A program made the translations under genes and the position numbers. Below are positions 32,451 to 42,473 of a DNA stretch of 64,000 nt, one piece after another. The number at the start of each line of letters is the position of its first letter. Positions within the stretch are counted from its first letter, which is position 1. Below the pieces are notes generated by a model that saw nothing but the letters and a program-made list of their open reading frames with translations, was not told the DNA's origin and did not search any database. Source of the DNA: Leptospira limi (GTDB taxonomy: Bacteria > Spirochaetota > Leptospiria > Leptospirales > Leptospiraceae); the NCBI RefSeq assembly GCF_026151395.1, contig NZ_JAMQPV010000001.1, positions 2,234,501 through 2,298,500 on the forward strand. The letters are read 5' to 3'.

Positions 32451-33068
32451 TTATGCTCGAATGACAAATAGAGCAAGTGTTGCAAATAAGTTAGGAAATA
32501 ACTTAATTTGGCGAGTACGATTGAAAAATGCTCTGTGTAAGATTTTGATACGTTCAAACTCACAAAAATCTTCAAAATCCTTTCCTGAAAGATAATGTAA
32601 GTTGGGAGTGTCATACCAATGGAAGGGCATTAAATCCGTTACGGGTGTTTTTCCGCTTATCAAAATCGAAGTTCTGATTTGCCAATGGGAAAAGTTGGGA
32701 AACACAATGATCACTTGTTTCCCGATACGCAAACATTCTTTAATGATGTCTCCTGGATTTAATGTTTGTTGGATGGTTTGGTTTAAGATAACAAAATCAA
32801 AACTATGGTCTAGGTGATGTTTTAATCCATCATCTATATCTCCATGGTGGACATATAAGCTTTTTTTTACGCATTGGATGATACATTTATCGTCTTTTTC
32901 GATCCCTTGTACACGAACTCCTTTGTTTTTTAAAATCAACATGAGTTCACCATACCCACATCCTAAATCTAAAACCCTTTCACCAGGTTTGATGAGATTT
33001 GCAATGTAAGATATATCAGGTCTATTTTTTAAGTCTAAACCAAGTGCTTCATTTGTATGGATATTCAA
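32451..33068 (-). CDS. metW: Methionine biosynthesis protein MetW
   Basis: 205 residues. A class I SAM-dependent methyltransferase fold: [19 protein letters not shown] is motif I, followed by GIEKDD and [13 protein letters not shown]. The GFPNF-type block appears as [11 protein letters not shown], typical of MetW. MetW pairs with MetX in homoserine acyltransferase function in many bacteria; its exact chemistry is debated. It overlaps metX by 4 nt (ATGA) and is the third gene of the metY-metX-metW operon. Confidence 0.93.
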   Translation of the reverse strand: MNIHTNEALGLDLKNRPDISYIANLIKPGERVLDLGCGYGELMLILKNKGVRVQGIEKDDKCIIQCVKKSLYVHHGDIDDGLKHHLDHSFDFVILNQTIQQTLNPGDIIKECLRIGKQVIIVFPNFSHWQIRTSILISGKTPVTDLMPFHWYDTPNLHYLSGKDFEDFCEFERIKILHRAFFNRTRQIKLFPNLFATLALFVIRA

Positions 33069-34201
33069 AAGAATCCTCCTTCATCTGTTGCACTTAAAAA
33101 ATCTCTCAAAATAGAATCTTGTTCTTCACTAGGCAGTAAAAAACTATCATGCCCTGCGGGATTATTCAGTTCAATGAAACTCACTGGAACTGCATTTACT
33201 TCCAATGACTTAACGATTTCTTCCGATTGATAAGGTGGGTATAACCAATCAGAAGTATACGCAATGACTAAAAAACGACACCTAACCTTCGATAATACCT
33301 TTGTGAGTTCTTTCCCTGTACCCAAACTAAAGTGGTCCAATGCTTTTGTAACATAAATATAAGAATTGGCATCAAATCGATCAACAAAGGATTCGCCTTG
33401 GTAAATCAAATAACTGCCCACTGCAAAATCAGTAGATTGGATATTTCCTTTCGGAGGTTTACGACCAAATTTTTCACGCATCATCTCATCACTGAGATAG
33501 GTGATATGACCCATCATACGAGCTAGGGCGAGCCCCTTTGATGGTCGTTTTTCTTGGGTATACAAACCTTGGTTCCAGTTGGGATCAGATAAGATTGCTT
33601 GCCTTCCTACTTCATTAAAAGCAATTTGTTGAGCAGAGTGTTCGGAAGAAGACGCCATGACGATACAGTTTTTTAAACGATCGGGATAAGCAACTGACCA
33701 TTGTAAGGCTTGCATTCCTCCCATTGATCCACCAGCAACTGCGAATAATTTATGAATTCCAAAATGGCGGACTAACTTTTCCTGTGCATTGACCATATCA
33801 CCAATGGAGACAAAAGGAAAAGTGGATTGAAAAGGTTTTCCTGTTTTGCCATTGAAACTCAATGGCCCACTCGATCCCTTACAACCACCTATGACATTTG
33901 AAGAGATAATAAAATAACGATTTGTATCAAACGCTTTGCCAGGACCGATGTAATAATCCCACCAACCAGGTCGTTTGTCACCTTCATGGAAACCTGCAGC
34001 GTGTGCATCCCCAGAAAGGGCATGGCATACTAAGATGGCATTGTCTTTTTTTTCGTTGAGAGTACCGTAAGTTTCATAAGCAATCTCAAGAGGAGTGATG
34101 GTTTCACCCCCCTCAAGAGTTAACGATTCAAACGTAACAATGTTTGTCTGTACGACACCTACGGATCCGTGAAAAAATTCATTTGTTTCGGAAGTAGGCA
34201 T
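33065..34201 (-). CDS. metX: Homoserine O-acetyltransferase
   Basis: 378 residues. An alpha/beta-hydrolase-fold enzyme that acetylates L-homoserine using acetyl-CoA. The nucleophile elbow [15 protein letters not shown] carries the catalytic Ser. The catalytic Asp is in [12 protein letters not shown] and the His in [31 protein letters not shown] and [14 protein letters not shown] are hallmarks of the MetX family. It is preceded by metY (7-nt gap) and overlaps metW. MetX from Leptospira has been studied biochemically. Confidence 0.96.
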   Translation of the reverse strand: MPTSETNEFFHGSVGVVQTNIVTFESLTLEGGETITPLEIAYETYGTLNEKKDNAILVCHALSGDAHAAGFHEGDKRPGWWDYYIGPGKAFDTNRYFIISSNVIGGCKGSSGPLSFNGKTGKPFQSTFPFVSIGDMVNAQEKLVRHFGIHKLFAVAGGSMGGMQALQWSVAYPDRLKNCIVMASSSEHSAQQIAFNEVGRQAILSDPNWNQGLYTQEKRPSKGLALARMMGHITYLSDEMMREKFGRKPPKGNIQSTDFAVGSYLIYQGESFVDRFDANSYIYVTKALDHFSLGTGKELTKVLSKVRCRFLVIAYTSDWLYPPYQSEEIVKSLEVNAVPVSFIELNNPAGHDSFLLPSEEQDSILRDFLSATDEGGFF

Positions 34202-34208
34202 AGTATTA

Positions 34209-35513
34209 TCAGATATTTTTTAATGCCTCTTCTAAGTCTACTAGAATGTCATCCAAGTTTTCTAAACCAACACTGAGTCTGACAAACCCTGGAGTCACAC
34301 CGGCAGAAATTTGTTCTTCACTGGTTAACTGTTGGTGTGTTGTTGATGCTGGGTGAATCGCTAATGATTTCGCATCACCGATGTTAGCAAGTAAACTAAA
34401 GAGTTCGAGTCCATCAATGAACTTTTTAGCTTTATCCACACCACCTTTGATTTCAAAACCTACAATTGCTCCAAACAATCCACGTTCATGGTATTTTTTC
34501 GCAGTCGCGTAGTTTTTGTCAGAAGGAAGGCCTGGATAATTCACCCATTCCACTTTTGGATGTTTTTGTAAAAATTCAGCTACCTTGAGTGCATTATGGG
34601 AATGGCGTTCCATTCGAAGTGGGAGAGTTTCCACCCCTTGTAAAATTTGCCAAGCATTGAATGGAGAAATGGCAGGCCCTAAGTCACGTAAACCTTGGAC
34701 ACGTGCTTTTAAGATAAAAGCAATGTTGACACCACCAAATGGTTCAAATTTTCCAAACACATCCCAAAATTTCAATCCGTGGTAAGATGGATCTGGCTCT
34801 GTGAAATTTTTAAATTTCCCATTCCCCCAGTTAAAACTTCCACCATCAATGATGATACCACCAATTGATGTTCCATGGCCACCTAAGAATTTTGTTAGGG
34901 AATGAACTACGATATCTGCCCCATGTTTGAGTGGATTGACGAGATATGGTGAAGGCATTGTGTTATCGATGATAAGTGGAACTCCCACTTCTTTTGCGAC
35001 TTTACTAACAGCAGCTATATCAAGCGTATCTAATTTTGGATTTCCCAAAGTCTCAGCATAAAAAGCGCGAGTTTTGTCATTGGATGCTTTTTTGAAATTT
35101 TCTGGATTGGAAGGATCAACAAAATGTACTTTGATTCCCATTTTTGGAAATGTATAATGGAGTAGGTTATAGGTTCCTCCATATAACGAAGAAGAGGCGA
35201 CGATTTCTTGGCCAGCTTCCACAATATTAAGAAGTGCTAACATCTCAGCACTTTGACCAGAAGCTGTCGCAAGAGCAGCAACACCACCTTCCAAAGCAGC
35301 AACACGTTTTTCTAACACATCAGTTGTTGGATTCATGAGTCGTGTGTAAATATTTCCAAACTCTTGGAGACCGAATAATCTCGCTGCATGGTCTGTGTCT
35401 TTGAAAACATAGGATGTTGTTTGGTATAAAGGCACGGCACGGGACGTTGTGGTTGGGTCCGGTTCTTGGCCTCCGTGGAGTGCGATGGTTTCTGGTTTGT
35501 ATTGGCGTGGCAT
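34209..35513 (-). CDS. metY: O-acetylhomoserine sulfhydrylase (aminocarboxypropyltransferase)
   Basis: 434 residues. A PLP enzyme of the Cys/Met metabolism family that makes homocysteine from O-acetylhomoserine and sulfide. The PLP lysine is in [38 protein letters not shown] and the C-terminal [15 protein letters not shown] are characteristic of MetY rather than MetB. It is the first gene of the metY-metX-metW operon. The region upstream (35514-35666) is short and shows no SAM riboswitch-like fold. Confidence 0.95.
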   Translation of the reverse strand: MPRQYKPETIALHGGQEPDPTTTSRAVPLYQTTSYVFKDTDHAARLFGLQEFGNIYTRLMNPTTDVLEKRVAALEGGVAALATASGQSAEMLALLNIVEAGQEIVASSSLYGGTYNLLHYTFPKMGIKVHFVDPSNPENFKKASNDKTRAFYAETLGNPKLDTLDIAAVSKVAKEVGVPLIIDNTMPSPYLVNPLKHGADIVVHSLTKFLGGHGTSIGGIIIDGGSFNWGNGKFKNFTEPDPSYHGLKFWDVFGKFEPFGGVNIAFILKARVQGLRDLGPAISPFNAWQILQGVETLPLRMERHSHNALKVAEFLQKHPKVEWVNYPGLPSDKNYATAKKYHERGLFGAIVGFEIKGGVDKAKKFIDGLELFSLLANIGDAKSLAIHPASTTHQQLTSEEQISAGVTPGFVRLSVGLENLDDILVDLEEALKNI

Positions 35514-35666
35514 AGATTCCCCCGATGGTATCGCCTAGTTTTCTCATGCATTCTCATTTGTCAATAAAATCTCCAATAAAATAGAATTAATTTCTGCTTT
35601 ATTGGACGCTGCCAAAATAGATTATTTCTTATTTTCGAGGGAAGATCATACGATAATGAACATATC

Positions 35667-37268
35667 GTGGGTAAGATTTGTCGTTATCTCTGTTTGGGAC
35701 TCGTTACACAAATTCTAGTAACACAAACCCTCATCGCCCAAGTATGGGTTCCCACTGGTACAGAGGGAAGACGTGCCTCCGCTGTCCAATTTGATGCTGG
35801 TGGTTCGAGTTTCCAGAAAGATTATTATGGATACATCTCTCCCAATTTTACCTTCAATCATGGTAGCCAATTTGGTTATTCTTTTTCACTTCCGATCAAT
35901 GTTCTTGCAGTGGATAAAGAACCTCTTCAGTTAGAGAGTAAAGCTGGTAAAATCCGTGAAATGGATTACAATAGCCGCAATGATTATGCAAGGGTTCTCA
36001 ATTATATTTCGTATGGAACGTATAACCAACAAGTTCCAGGAAAGGTAACCTATTCAGCTTATACTGGTAAGATGGTAGATGGATACATTGGACATGGTAC
36101 TATCGTTAATAAATACCAAAGTTCATCTCGTTTTGATTCCTATAACCCTGGTGTGATGGCAGATTTGAATACTGATTATGGTGGTGTTCAATATTTCGCA
36201 AATTCCGTTGTAAATTTTGAAGTGAATGCAGCAAGGGTTTATATCAAACCACTTGCGATAGGAAGATCATTATATTCTTTATTTGATAAATCAGCAGATC
36301 TAGTGTATCTAATGGACTTAAGAGGAAATGTTCTGGATGAATCGGGGCGACTCAGTGTAGAAGAAGAAGCTGGTGCTGAAGAAATTCAAAAGAAAAAAGC
36401 AGAAGAACTTCGCAAAAAAGAAATCCGACCTGTCAGTAAAGATTCTCGTATGGAACTTGTCGACAATGACCCATGGTACAACCGTTTGACAATAGGTTAT
36501 ACACAAGCCTGGGATAGACAAGCGCCTGTTCAAATGGCTTACAACACCAATGGTTCTCCTGTAACAGAGAAAAAATTAGACAACCCAAAAACAACTGAAG
36601 TAACGAGAGCTTCCATTGAGGGAATGGACATTGAATATAGGTTACTGAACCTACCGTTCGTTGAATTTACACCTTATGTCGACTTTAATAAAATCAAAGG
36701 ATTGGATGGTGCACAAGGTGCCCACTATGGTTCGATCTTTCGATTAGGGACAAAGGATCTGAATGTCATTTTGAAACCTGAGTTTCGCCAAATGACTGCC
36801 AATTATGCTCCCATGTATTTTGATAGTTTTTATGAAGTGGAACGATTTCAAAAATTTCCAGTTTCAGCTCCAATCCGTCCAAAATATGAATATTTAGAAA
36901 ACCAATCCAATGCAAAAGTGACTGGTTATTATCATACAATTTATGTGAATTTTTATCATCTTGGTTTTGAATTTGCTGTGGAAGATTATGGAATCAAAGG
37001 AAACAAACGTGTGTTTGCTGCCGCCTATATTCCTTTAGGTTCTTCTTTTCTCATGTCCTTTTATTATACAAAGAAAGGTTTTGATTCGCAAGGGAAAGCT
37101 TTTGAAATGGATAATAATACGCAAGCTGCAGCTGAAATCTCTAAAGCATTTGGCCCCATTGTCCTAAGGCTTCAAAATTATCGTAAGTACTATCTGGACT
37201 CGAGTGAAAAGACCTTCCTGAGTATCGATGAAATTCGATTTCTTGTATCTGGTGGAATTAGTTTCTAA
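35667..37268 (+). CDS. Probable outer-membrane beta-barrel protein, unknown function
   Basis: 533 residues. The best start is GTG 35667, which begins a signal peptide ending near residue 25 (TLIAQ-VWVP); an ATG at 35656 is out of frame. The rest is rich in alternating aromatic and polar strands, and the last residue is Phe (LVSGGISF), the usual outer-membrane insertion signature. A highly charged segment (about 231-257, rich in Glu and Lys) interrupts the strands and could be a loop. I do not recognise a named family. It is divergent from metY and overlaps the convergent rsmE by 11 bp. Confidence 0.72.
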   Translation: MGKICRYLCLGLVTQILVTQTLIAQVWVPTGTEGRRASAVQFDAGGSSFQKDYYGYISPNFTFNHGSQFGYSFSLPINVLAVDKEPLQLESKAGKIREMDYNSRNDYARVLNYISYGTYNQQVPGKVTYSAYTGKMVDGYIGHGTIVNKYQSSSRFDSYNPGVMADLNTDYGGVQYFANSVVNFEVNAARVYIKPLAIGRSLYSLFDKSADLVYLMDLRGNVLDESGRLSVEEEAGAEEIQKKKAEELRKKEIRPVSKDSRMELVDNDPWYNRLTIGYTQAWDRQAPVQMAYNTNGSPVTEKKLDNPKTTEVTRASIEGMDIEYRLLNLPFVEFTPYVDFNKIKGLDGAQGAHYGSIFRLGTKDLNVILKPEFRQMTANYAPMYFDSFYEVERFQKFPVSAPIRPKYEYLENQSNAKVTGYYHTIYVNFYHLGFEFAVEDYGIKGNKRVFAAAYIPLGSSFLMSFYYTKKGFDSQGKAFEMDNNTQAAAEISKAFGPIVLRLQNYRKYYLDSSEKTFLSIDEIRFLVSGGISF

Positions 37269-37974
37269 ACAAAAAATACAATAGAGATGAGAAAGCAAAC
37301 TCTGTTCGTAGATTGATATTCCCTAATGTCATTGTTTTGTATGGTAACTCATTAAAAAATTTCATATCGTCTTCATTCCAACCTGATTCTGGACCAAAAA
37401 CAAAAAGAGTGTTTTGCAAATGATCCAAAGGTTCTTTGTAGGTTTTGAGATCAAGTTCCCCCATGCGATCCATCACAATGATGTTCCCATCCCAAGTTTC
37501 CAGATACTTTTTCCAATTTTGTTTCTGCCCAAACTGAATCATTGGAAAGTGTACATTCCCTGTTTGGCTCATACCTGTATGAACCCACTGATTCCAATCC
37601 TTTGTGTAAACGGGTGAAGTCCAATATTCTTTGTTTTTTGTTTCCGTCGCAAAAAAACTAAGCGAGTTGATTCCGTATGCGCCCGCTAGGTGAAAGATTT
37701 TTTTTGCAGTCTGTGGTCTAGGTAACGAGAAAAAACAGTGGATCGGTAAAGGGTTTAATGTTCGCGAAAGGGAATCTTTTTTGATAAGGATTGATTCAGT
37801 TTCCGTGATTTGAAGGACTCGAAACATATAATTCCCTTCGTTCTGAATCACAACCTGAACCTCTTCATCAGGTTTTTTTTTTAAGATGGTCCTGATATGG
37901 TTATGGCGTTCGTCCGTTAGGGTTACTGATTCATTAATACGTAACTCTTCCCTTTGAATCAGTATCCAATTCAA
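37258..37974 (-). CDS. rsmE: 16S rRNA (uracil-1498-N3)-methyltransferase RsmE
   Basis: 238 residues. A SPOUT (knotted) methyltransferase that methylates U1498 of 16S rRNA. Evidence: the N-terminal PUA-like domain with ERHNHIRTILKKKPDEEV-type sequence, and the C-terminal SAM-binding knot with VFGPESGWNEDDMKFF and LGNINLRTEFAFSSLLYF. The family consensus is GPEGG...E and ILRTETA; here Gly is replaced by Ser, and the second block reads NLRTEFA, so it is a divergent member. It is followed by genes on the same strand from 40694 down to here. Its end overlaps the end of the convergent outer-membrane gene. Confidence 0.85.
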   Translation of the reverse strand: MNWILIQREELRINESVTLTDERHNHIRTILKKKPDEEVQVVIQNEGNYMFRVLQITETESILIKKDSLSRTLNPLPIHCFFSLPRPQTAKKIFHLAGAYGINSLSFFATETKNKEYWTSPVYTKDWNQWVHTGMSQTGNVHFPMIQFGQKQNWKKYLETWDGNIIVMDRMGELDLKTYKEPLDHLQNTLFVFGPESGWNEDDMKFFNELPYKTMTLGNINLRTEFAFSSLLYFLFRN

Positions 37975-37977
37975 AAT

Positions 37978-38469
37978 TTAAATCTCAATACTCGGTTTTT
38001 TGGGTTCTGAAGGTAATATTTCTTCTTCCTCTGATTCGACAGGTGGTCCTTCAAAATCAGGTAGGAAGTTTTTCGGTGATTCTTCTTGGAAAAATGGATC
38101 TTGTTTATTTATCTGTCTGTCTGGATTGGTTCCTGCAATTGACCATTTCCAAACATACAATAACAGAATGGAAAAGAGGAGAATTGGTATCCATGGAATT
38201 TCTTTTTTATTGTTCCCTCGTTTTGATTTTAGGTAATCAATCGGAGCATACAGTAAATCAAAAATTAGATCTTTATAATTTTGGAATGTTGGTTTAAATT
38301 GAAAAGAGGGGATTTCTACTTCACTTACACTGAAACTGTCTTCTTGTTCTATTTCCGGATCAAAAGTAAATCGGTGAGAGCAGACGGGACATTGAACCAA
38401 AATGGTTCCCTGCGTAACAGGGAACCGTAACATCGTGGAACAATTCGGACATTGTTTTACGCGATTCAA
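37978..38469 (-). CDS. Zinc-ribbon membrane protein
   Basis: 163 residues, beginning at TTG 38469. Two CxxC pairs (CPNC and CPVC, residues 7-36) form an MJ0042-type zinc ribbon. It is followed by a linker, one membrane helix (about 92-111, IPILLFSILLLYVWKW) and an acidic, proline-rich tail. Function unknown; such proteins are common in bacteria with many envelope regulators. It is 3 nt upstream of rsmE and downstream of the secreted-protein gene, with which it may be co-transcribed. No ATG start is available. Confidence 0.75.
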   Translation of the reverse strand: MNRVKQCPNCSTMLRFPVTQGTILVQCPVCSHRFTFDPEIEQEDSFSVSEVEIPSFQFKPTFQNYKDLIFDLLYAPIDYLKSKRGNNKKEIPWIPILLFSILLLYVWKWSIAGTNPDRQINKQDPFFQEESPKNFLPDFEGPPVESEEEEILPSEPKKPSIEI

Positions 38470-38470
38470 T

Positions 38471-38487
38471 TAAGAACCTGTATGTTC

Positions 38488-38490
<3 letters not shown>
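38471..38490. repeat. Perfect inverted repeat between two minus-strand genes
   Basis: TAAGAAC and GTTCTTA separated by 6 nt, starting at the stop codon of the upstream secreted-protein gene and ending next to the TTG start of the zinc-ribbon gene. No T-run follows. It may modulate read-through or translation of the downstream gene. Confidence 0.5.
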
Positions 38491-39333
<843 letters not shown>

Positions 39334-39443
39334 CTAAAAGGTTAATTTGAGGATACCAAGGAACGTCCCATGGGCGTAAACAAATATCCTGTAAATAGTA
39401 TCGGTAAAATCCTGAATAAGATTGAAGCCGAATCTCTCTCTTT

Positions 39444-40694
39444 TTAGAGTTTCCATCCAAAATCTGGAAAGGATTCCAAATAAAATGGCAATCCTGGGGC
39501 GGTCAACTGTTCCAAATGTTTCCAATTTTTGGTGATCCATCGCCTTTCCACATAATCGCAGTAGTCCTTCAAATTCCTCCCTGAGGCTCCTGTTAACAAA
39601 TCTGCAATCTGTTCCCTTTCCTTGTGGTCCAATTGTTTTGCATATCCCTCCAGGATTTTAGTCCTTTCTTCTCGGTTTGGAAGGGGAAATTTGATTTTTC
39701 TGTCAAAACGAGACAAAAGGGCAGAATCAAGGTCCTCTTTACGATTGGTTGCCCCAATGGTGATGGTGCCTGTTTTTTCTGCAAAACCGTCCAGTTTTCG
39801 CAGTAAAACACTCAGTAAATTCCTTGTGGCTTCAAAAAGTCCGTCTTCTCGTGAAGTTGCAAGGGAATCAATTTCATCTAAAAATAAAATACACTTTGGA
39901 AACAAGGCGGATGCATCAAACACCATCGCCAGGTTTTGAGAAGATTCTCCATAGTACTTACTCAATATGGATTCGATGGGAACATAGACCATGGGCACAC
40001 CACAAAGATGGGAAACGATTTTTGCCATGCTGGTTTTTCCGACTCCAGGTTCCCCTTCAAATAATACAGCCCTTGGGAGGTTTCCTGTAGGTTTCATACG
40101 TGTGAGTTTAGTGATTTCAAGGAATGGTTCTGGTTGTCTGAGGGGGAAAACCAAACTTTCTAAGATTTGTTCTTTTACAGAATCATACCCAAAAACAGAA
40201 TCAAAACCTAAATCATTCCCTTTTGCTTTCTCTAAAATGGGGTCATACACTTCCACGCCAAGGGGTTCCAAAATAGACCTAGGGTCTTTTGTTGTACCTC
40301 CTTCCAATTTCAAAAATTGAAACAAATGGATGATGGTTTGTATTTCTTTTGTGGAAAAATCACCTAACTTCGAACATTCCACTTTGAGATCCGATTTAAA
40401 CGAAAAACGAATGCGAAATCTCGCCGATAAATTTTTTTGTGGTTCGAATAAGTTGTCACCTAATGTCTGTAAACTTAAGTATCCTTCTTCAAAATTATAA
40501 ATGCGGAAATTTTCAATGTAGTTCCGAACGATCCCCAGGCAATCTAGGATTTTTTCCTTTCCCACTGCATTTTGGCGGAACCGAAAGATGGTTTCTTCTT
40601 TTTCTTGTACAAATTGGTAATTTGCCTGTTTTAACTCTGCGGCAAATAGGTCTTTGGCCTTAAAAAAATCCAAGGCAGGGGTGGAATTGGACAT
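39444..40694 (-). CDS. AAA-family ATPase, stand-alone, unknown role
   Basis: 416 residues from ATG 40694 (the longer reading from TTG 40730 has no support). The N-terminal 150 residues are an uncharacterised, partly beta-rich region. The AAA core has Walker A GEPGVGKTSM, Walker B ILFLDEIDSL, sensor-1 GATNRKEDLD and the arginine finger region SRFDRKIKF, followed by a lid domain. It resembles the AAA cores of FtsH and Cdc48 but has no protease domain or membrane segment, so it is likely a remodelling ATPase. fliN starts 87 bp away on the opposite strand. What it remodels is not indicated by the sequence. Confidence 0.82.
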   Translation of the reverse strand: MSNSTPALDFFKAKDLFAAELKQANYQFVQEKEETIFRFRQNAVGKEKILDCLGIVRNYIENFRIYNFEEGYLSLQTLGDNLFEPQKNLSARFRIRFSFKSDLKVECSKLGDFSTKEIQTIIHLFQFLKLEGGTTKDPRSILEPLGVEVYDPILEKAKGNDLGFDSVFGYDSVKEQILESLVFPLRQPEPFLEITKLTRMKPTGNLPRAVLFEGEPGVGKTSMAKIVSHLCGVPMVYVPIESILSKYYGESSQNLAMVFDASALFPKCILFLDEIDSLATSREDGLFEATRNLLSVLLRKLDGFAEKTGTITIGATNRKEDLDSALLSRFDRKIKFPLPNREERTKILEGYAKQLDHKEREQIADLLTGASGRNLKDYCDYVERRWITKNWKHLEQLTAPGLPFYLESFPDFGWKL

Positions 40695-40780
40695 AAGGAA
40701 CAAAATAGGGAAGATTGGCTTTTTTTTCAAGGAAGGATTTTGATTTCCTCCGACGAATACATTGTAGAGGTTGTAGGATT

Positions 40781-41299
40781 ATGGGTGAAGGTTCACTATC
40801 ACAAGAAGACATAGACGCGCTACTCGGTGGTTTTAGCGGCGGGAGCACACCTGCGGGTGGTGGTTCTGGCGGAGGTGGCGGTGGACTCGACGACCTGGAT
40901 GCTTTAGTCGGAGGTGGTGGAGGAGATGACAATGGACCTTCCTTTGCTGACATTGCAGCAGCCCTAGGACCAAGTGCAACCCCAGCTCCAACAAGAGGAC
41001 AGTCAAAAGCCCAATCCAGTTCAGGTAATAATACTGCAAACCTCAACCTTTTACTAGATGTCACCTTACAACTGACAATTGAACTTGGTAGAACCACAAT
41101 GTTCATCAAAGATGTTTTACAACTCACTGAAGGGACAGTTGTCGAACTCGACAAAAACATTGGGGAAGAACTCGATATCCTTGCCAATGGAAAACTTGTA
41201 GGACGAGGGAAACTGATCGTACTAGATGATTATTACGGAATCCAAATCACCCAGATTGTGGATCCGATGGAACGTTTGGGTGGTCCTGCCTTTTTATAA
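40781..41299 (+). CDS. fliN: Flagellar motor switch protein FliN (FliY-like N-terminus)
   Basis: 172 residues from ATG 40781; the open frame extends upstream to 40715, but conserved sequence starts here and TAGGA lies 2 nt before. It begins with LSQEDIDALLGGF, the same motif that opens FliM at 49353, then a Gly/Pro-rich linker (about 20-85) and a C-terminal SpoA domain (about 95-172) with VTLQLTIELGRTTMFIKDVL and VDPMERL. FliN forms the C-ring of the flagellar switch, which sets rotation direction. It is not in an operon with fliM here. Confidence 0.93.
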   Translation: MGEGSLSQEDIDALLGGFSGGSTPAGGGSGGGGGGLDDLDALVGGGGGDDNGPSFADIAAALGPSATPAPTRGQSKAQSSSGNNTANLNLLLDVTLQLTIELGRTTMFIKDVLQLTEGTVVELDKNIGEELDILANGKLVGRGKLIVLDDYYGIQITQIVDPMERLGGPAFL

Positions 41300-41340
41300 A
41301 CCCGTAGATTTCATTTTAAGTTGGAAAGGATGTTTCATCA

Positions 41341-41796
41341 TTGGAAACAAATAAGTTCGAATACGAAATCGAAAGGATCACCAATCCTTCAGAATCTTTA
41401 CAAGAAGACCTTTGGAAACGTTTACATGATTACAGCATCTCTAAGTTAGGGGATGAGTCTCTCGCTTCAAAAGAATTTTTTGCCATTTTAGTCAAAGAAG
41501 GGGACACACTCATCGCAGCCTCTCTTTGTTATCTCTTCTTCAAAGGATTAAATTTACAATTACTTTGGGTTGCTGAAGAAAAACGGGGACAGGATTTAGG
41601 AACTAAACTCCTGCAAGAGATTGAAACAGAGGCAAAACGAATGGGAGCAAATTTGGTATTTGGGTATTCCTTTGGATTCCAAGCTCCCAAATTTTATACC
41701 AAATTTGGGTATGAAGAAGTAGGCTTGATTCCCAATTATCCAGAAGGTCAGAATTGTTATTTCCTTTGTAAAAAATTGACAAAGGATTCTCCTTGA
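41341..41796 (+). CDS. GNAT-family N-acetyltransferase
   Basis: 151 residues with TTG start at 41341, preceded by AAGGA at about 10 nt. It has the GNAT fold with an acetyl-CoA pyrophosphate loop VAEEKRGQDLGTKLLQEIE and the C-terminal FGFQAPKFYTKFGYEEVG block. Substrate unknown; small bacterial GNATs of this shape acetylate amines, antibiotics or protein N-termini. It follows fliN by 41 bp on the same strand and may be its operon partner by position only. Confidence 0.85.
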   Translation: METNKFEYEIERITNPSESLQEDLWKRLHDYSISKLGDESLASKEFFAILVKEGDTLIAASLCYLFFKGLNLQLLWVAEEKRGQDLGTKLLQEIETEAKRMGANLVFGYSFGFQAPKFYTKFGYEEVGLIPNYPEGQNCYFLCKKLTKDSP

Positions 41797-41853
41797 CGGC
41801 AATTCTCAATCCGAACAGTTTGTAATTCTATGTTAACTCTAGCCATTGTGTAG

Positions 41854-41929
41854 ACCGCCAAAACGGTGATCTTGTTTTGGATACCCCGCCTAAATTACAT
41901 TAGGAGGCGGCTATCTTCGCGCAGGCGGT
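41854..41929. repeat. Nested hairpin element between two genes
   Basis: An outer stem ACCGCC (41854-41859) can pair with GGCGGT (41924-41929). Inside it, CCGCCT (41886-41891) pairs with AGGCGG (41905-41910). The core GGATACCCCGCC resembles the element at 31294-31337. It may be a conserved repeat or small structured RNA; no coding potential is believable. Confidence 0.45.
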
Positions 41930-41987
41930 TTATTCCCTCTCATCCACTGTTTTGGTGTCCCTTTTTGTTTTGCCGCAAAAACTGGGT

Positions 41988-42464
41988 ATGTCACGTAATA
42001 TTGACCAAACGAATTTCCAAAAAATTTCTAAGAAAAAACGTTTTGAAGACGAAGACGAGGAAACCTCATTTTCTCATGTCAAAAAAAAATCTCACCGGTT
42101 TCGTTCGGATACGGAAGAATTCAGATGTGTGGAATGCAAACAAATGGTATTCCCTCCAGGCTTTGGAACCGAGCAAAGAAACCATTGTCCCAATTGCCTC
42201 ACAAGCCTTCACTTGGACAACACTCCTGGTGATAGAGCGGCGATCTGTGGGAGTAAAATGGAAGCCATTTCCATTTGGGTAAGAAAGGGAGAATGGGTGA
42301 TTTTACACCGTTGTAAAGGTTGTGGGGTAATTCATGCCAATCGGATTGGACCTGATGACAATGAAGCTTTACTTGTGTCACTTGCAGCACAAGCCATGGC
42401 TAAACCTAGTTTTCGATTGTTTACTGAAACTCCGGTGGAAGATCCACCGGAATCATTTGGTTAG
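41988..42464 (+). CDS. RNHCP-domain protein
   Basis: 158 residues from ATG 41988; an upstream TTG at 41952 is less likely because the residues it adds look non-native. A basic N-terminus is followed by a zinc-binding module with CVECKQMVF, RNHCPNCLTSLHLD and CKGCGVIHANR. The RNHCP motif (Arg-Asn-His-Cys-Pro) defines a small family of unknown, possibly nucleic-acid-binding, function. It is convergent with the SPFH genes that follow. Confidence 0.85.
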   Translation: MSRNIDQTNFQKISKKKRFEDEDEETSFSHVKKKSHRFRSDTEEFRCVECKQMVFPPGFGTEQRNHCPNCLTSLHLDNTPGDRAAICGSKMEAISIWVRKGEWVILHRCKGCGVIHANRIGPDDNEALLVSLAAQAMAKPSFRLFTETPVEDPPESFG

Positions 42465-42473
42465 ACGATAAAA

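Noticed and set aside
35514..35666. A possible SAM riboswitch before metY.
   Set aside because: The leader is short and I could not form the conserved four-way helix pattern or find its core sequences.
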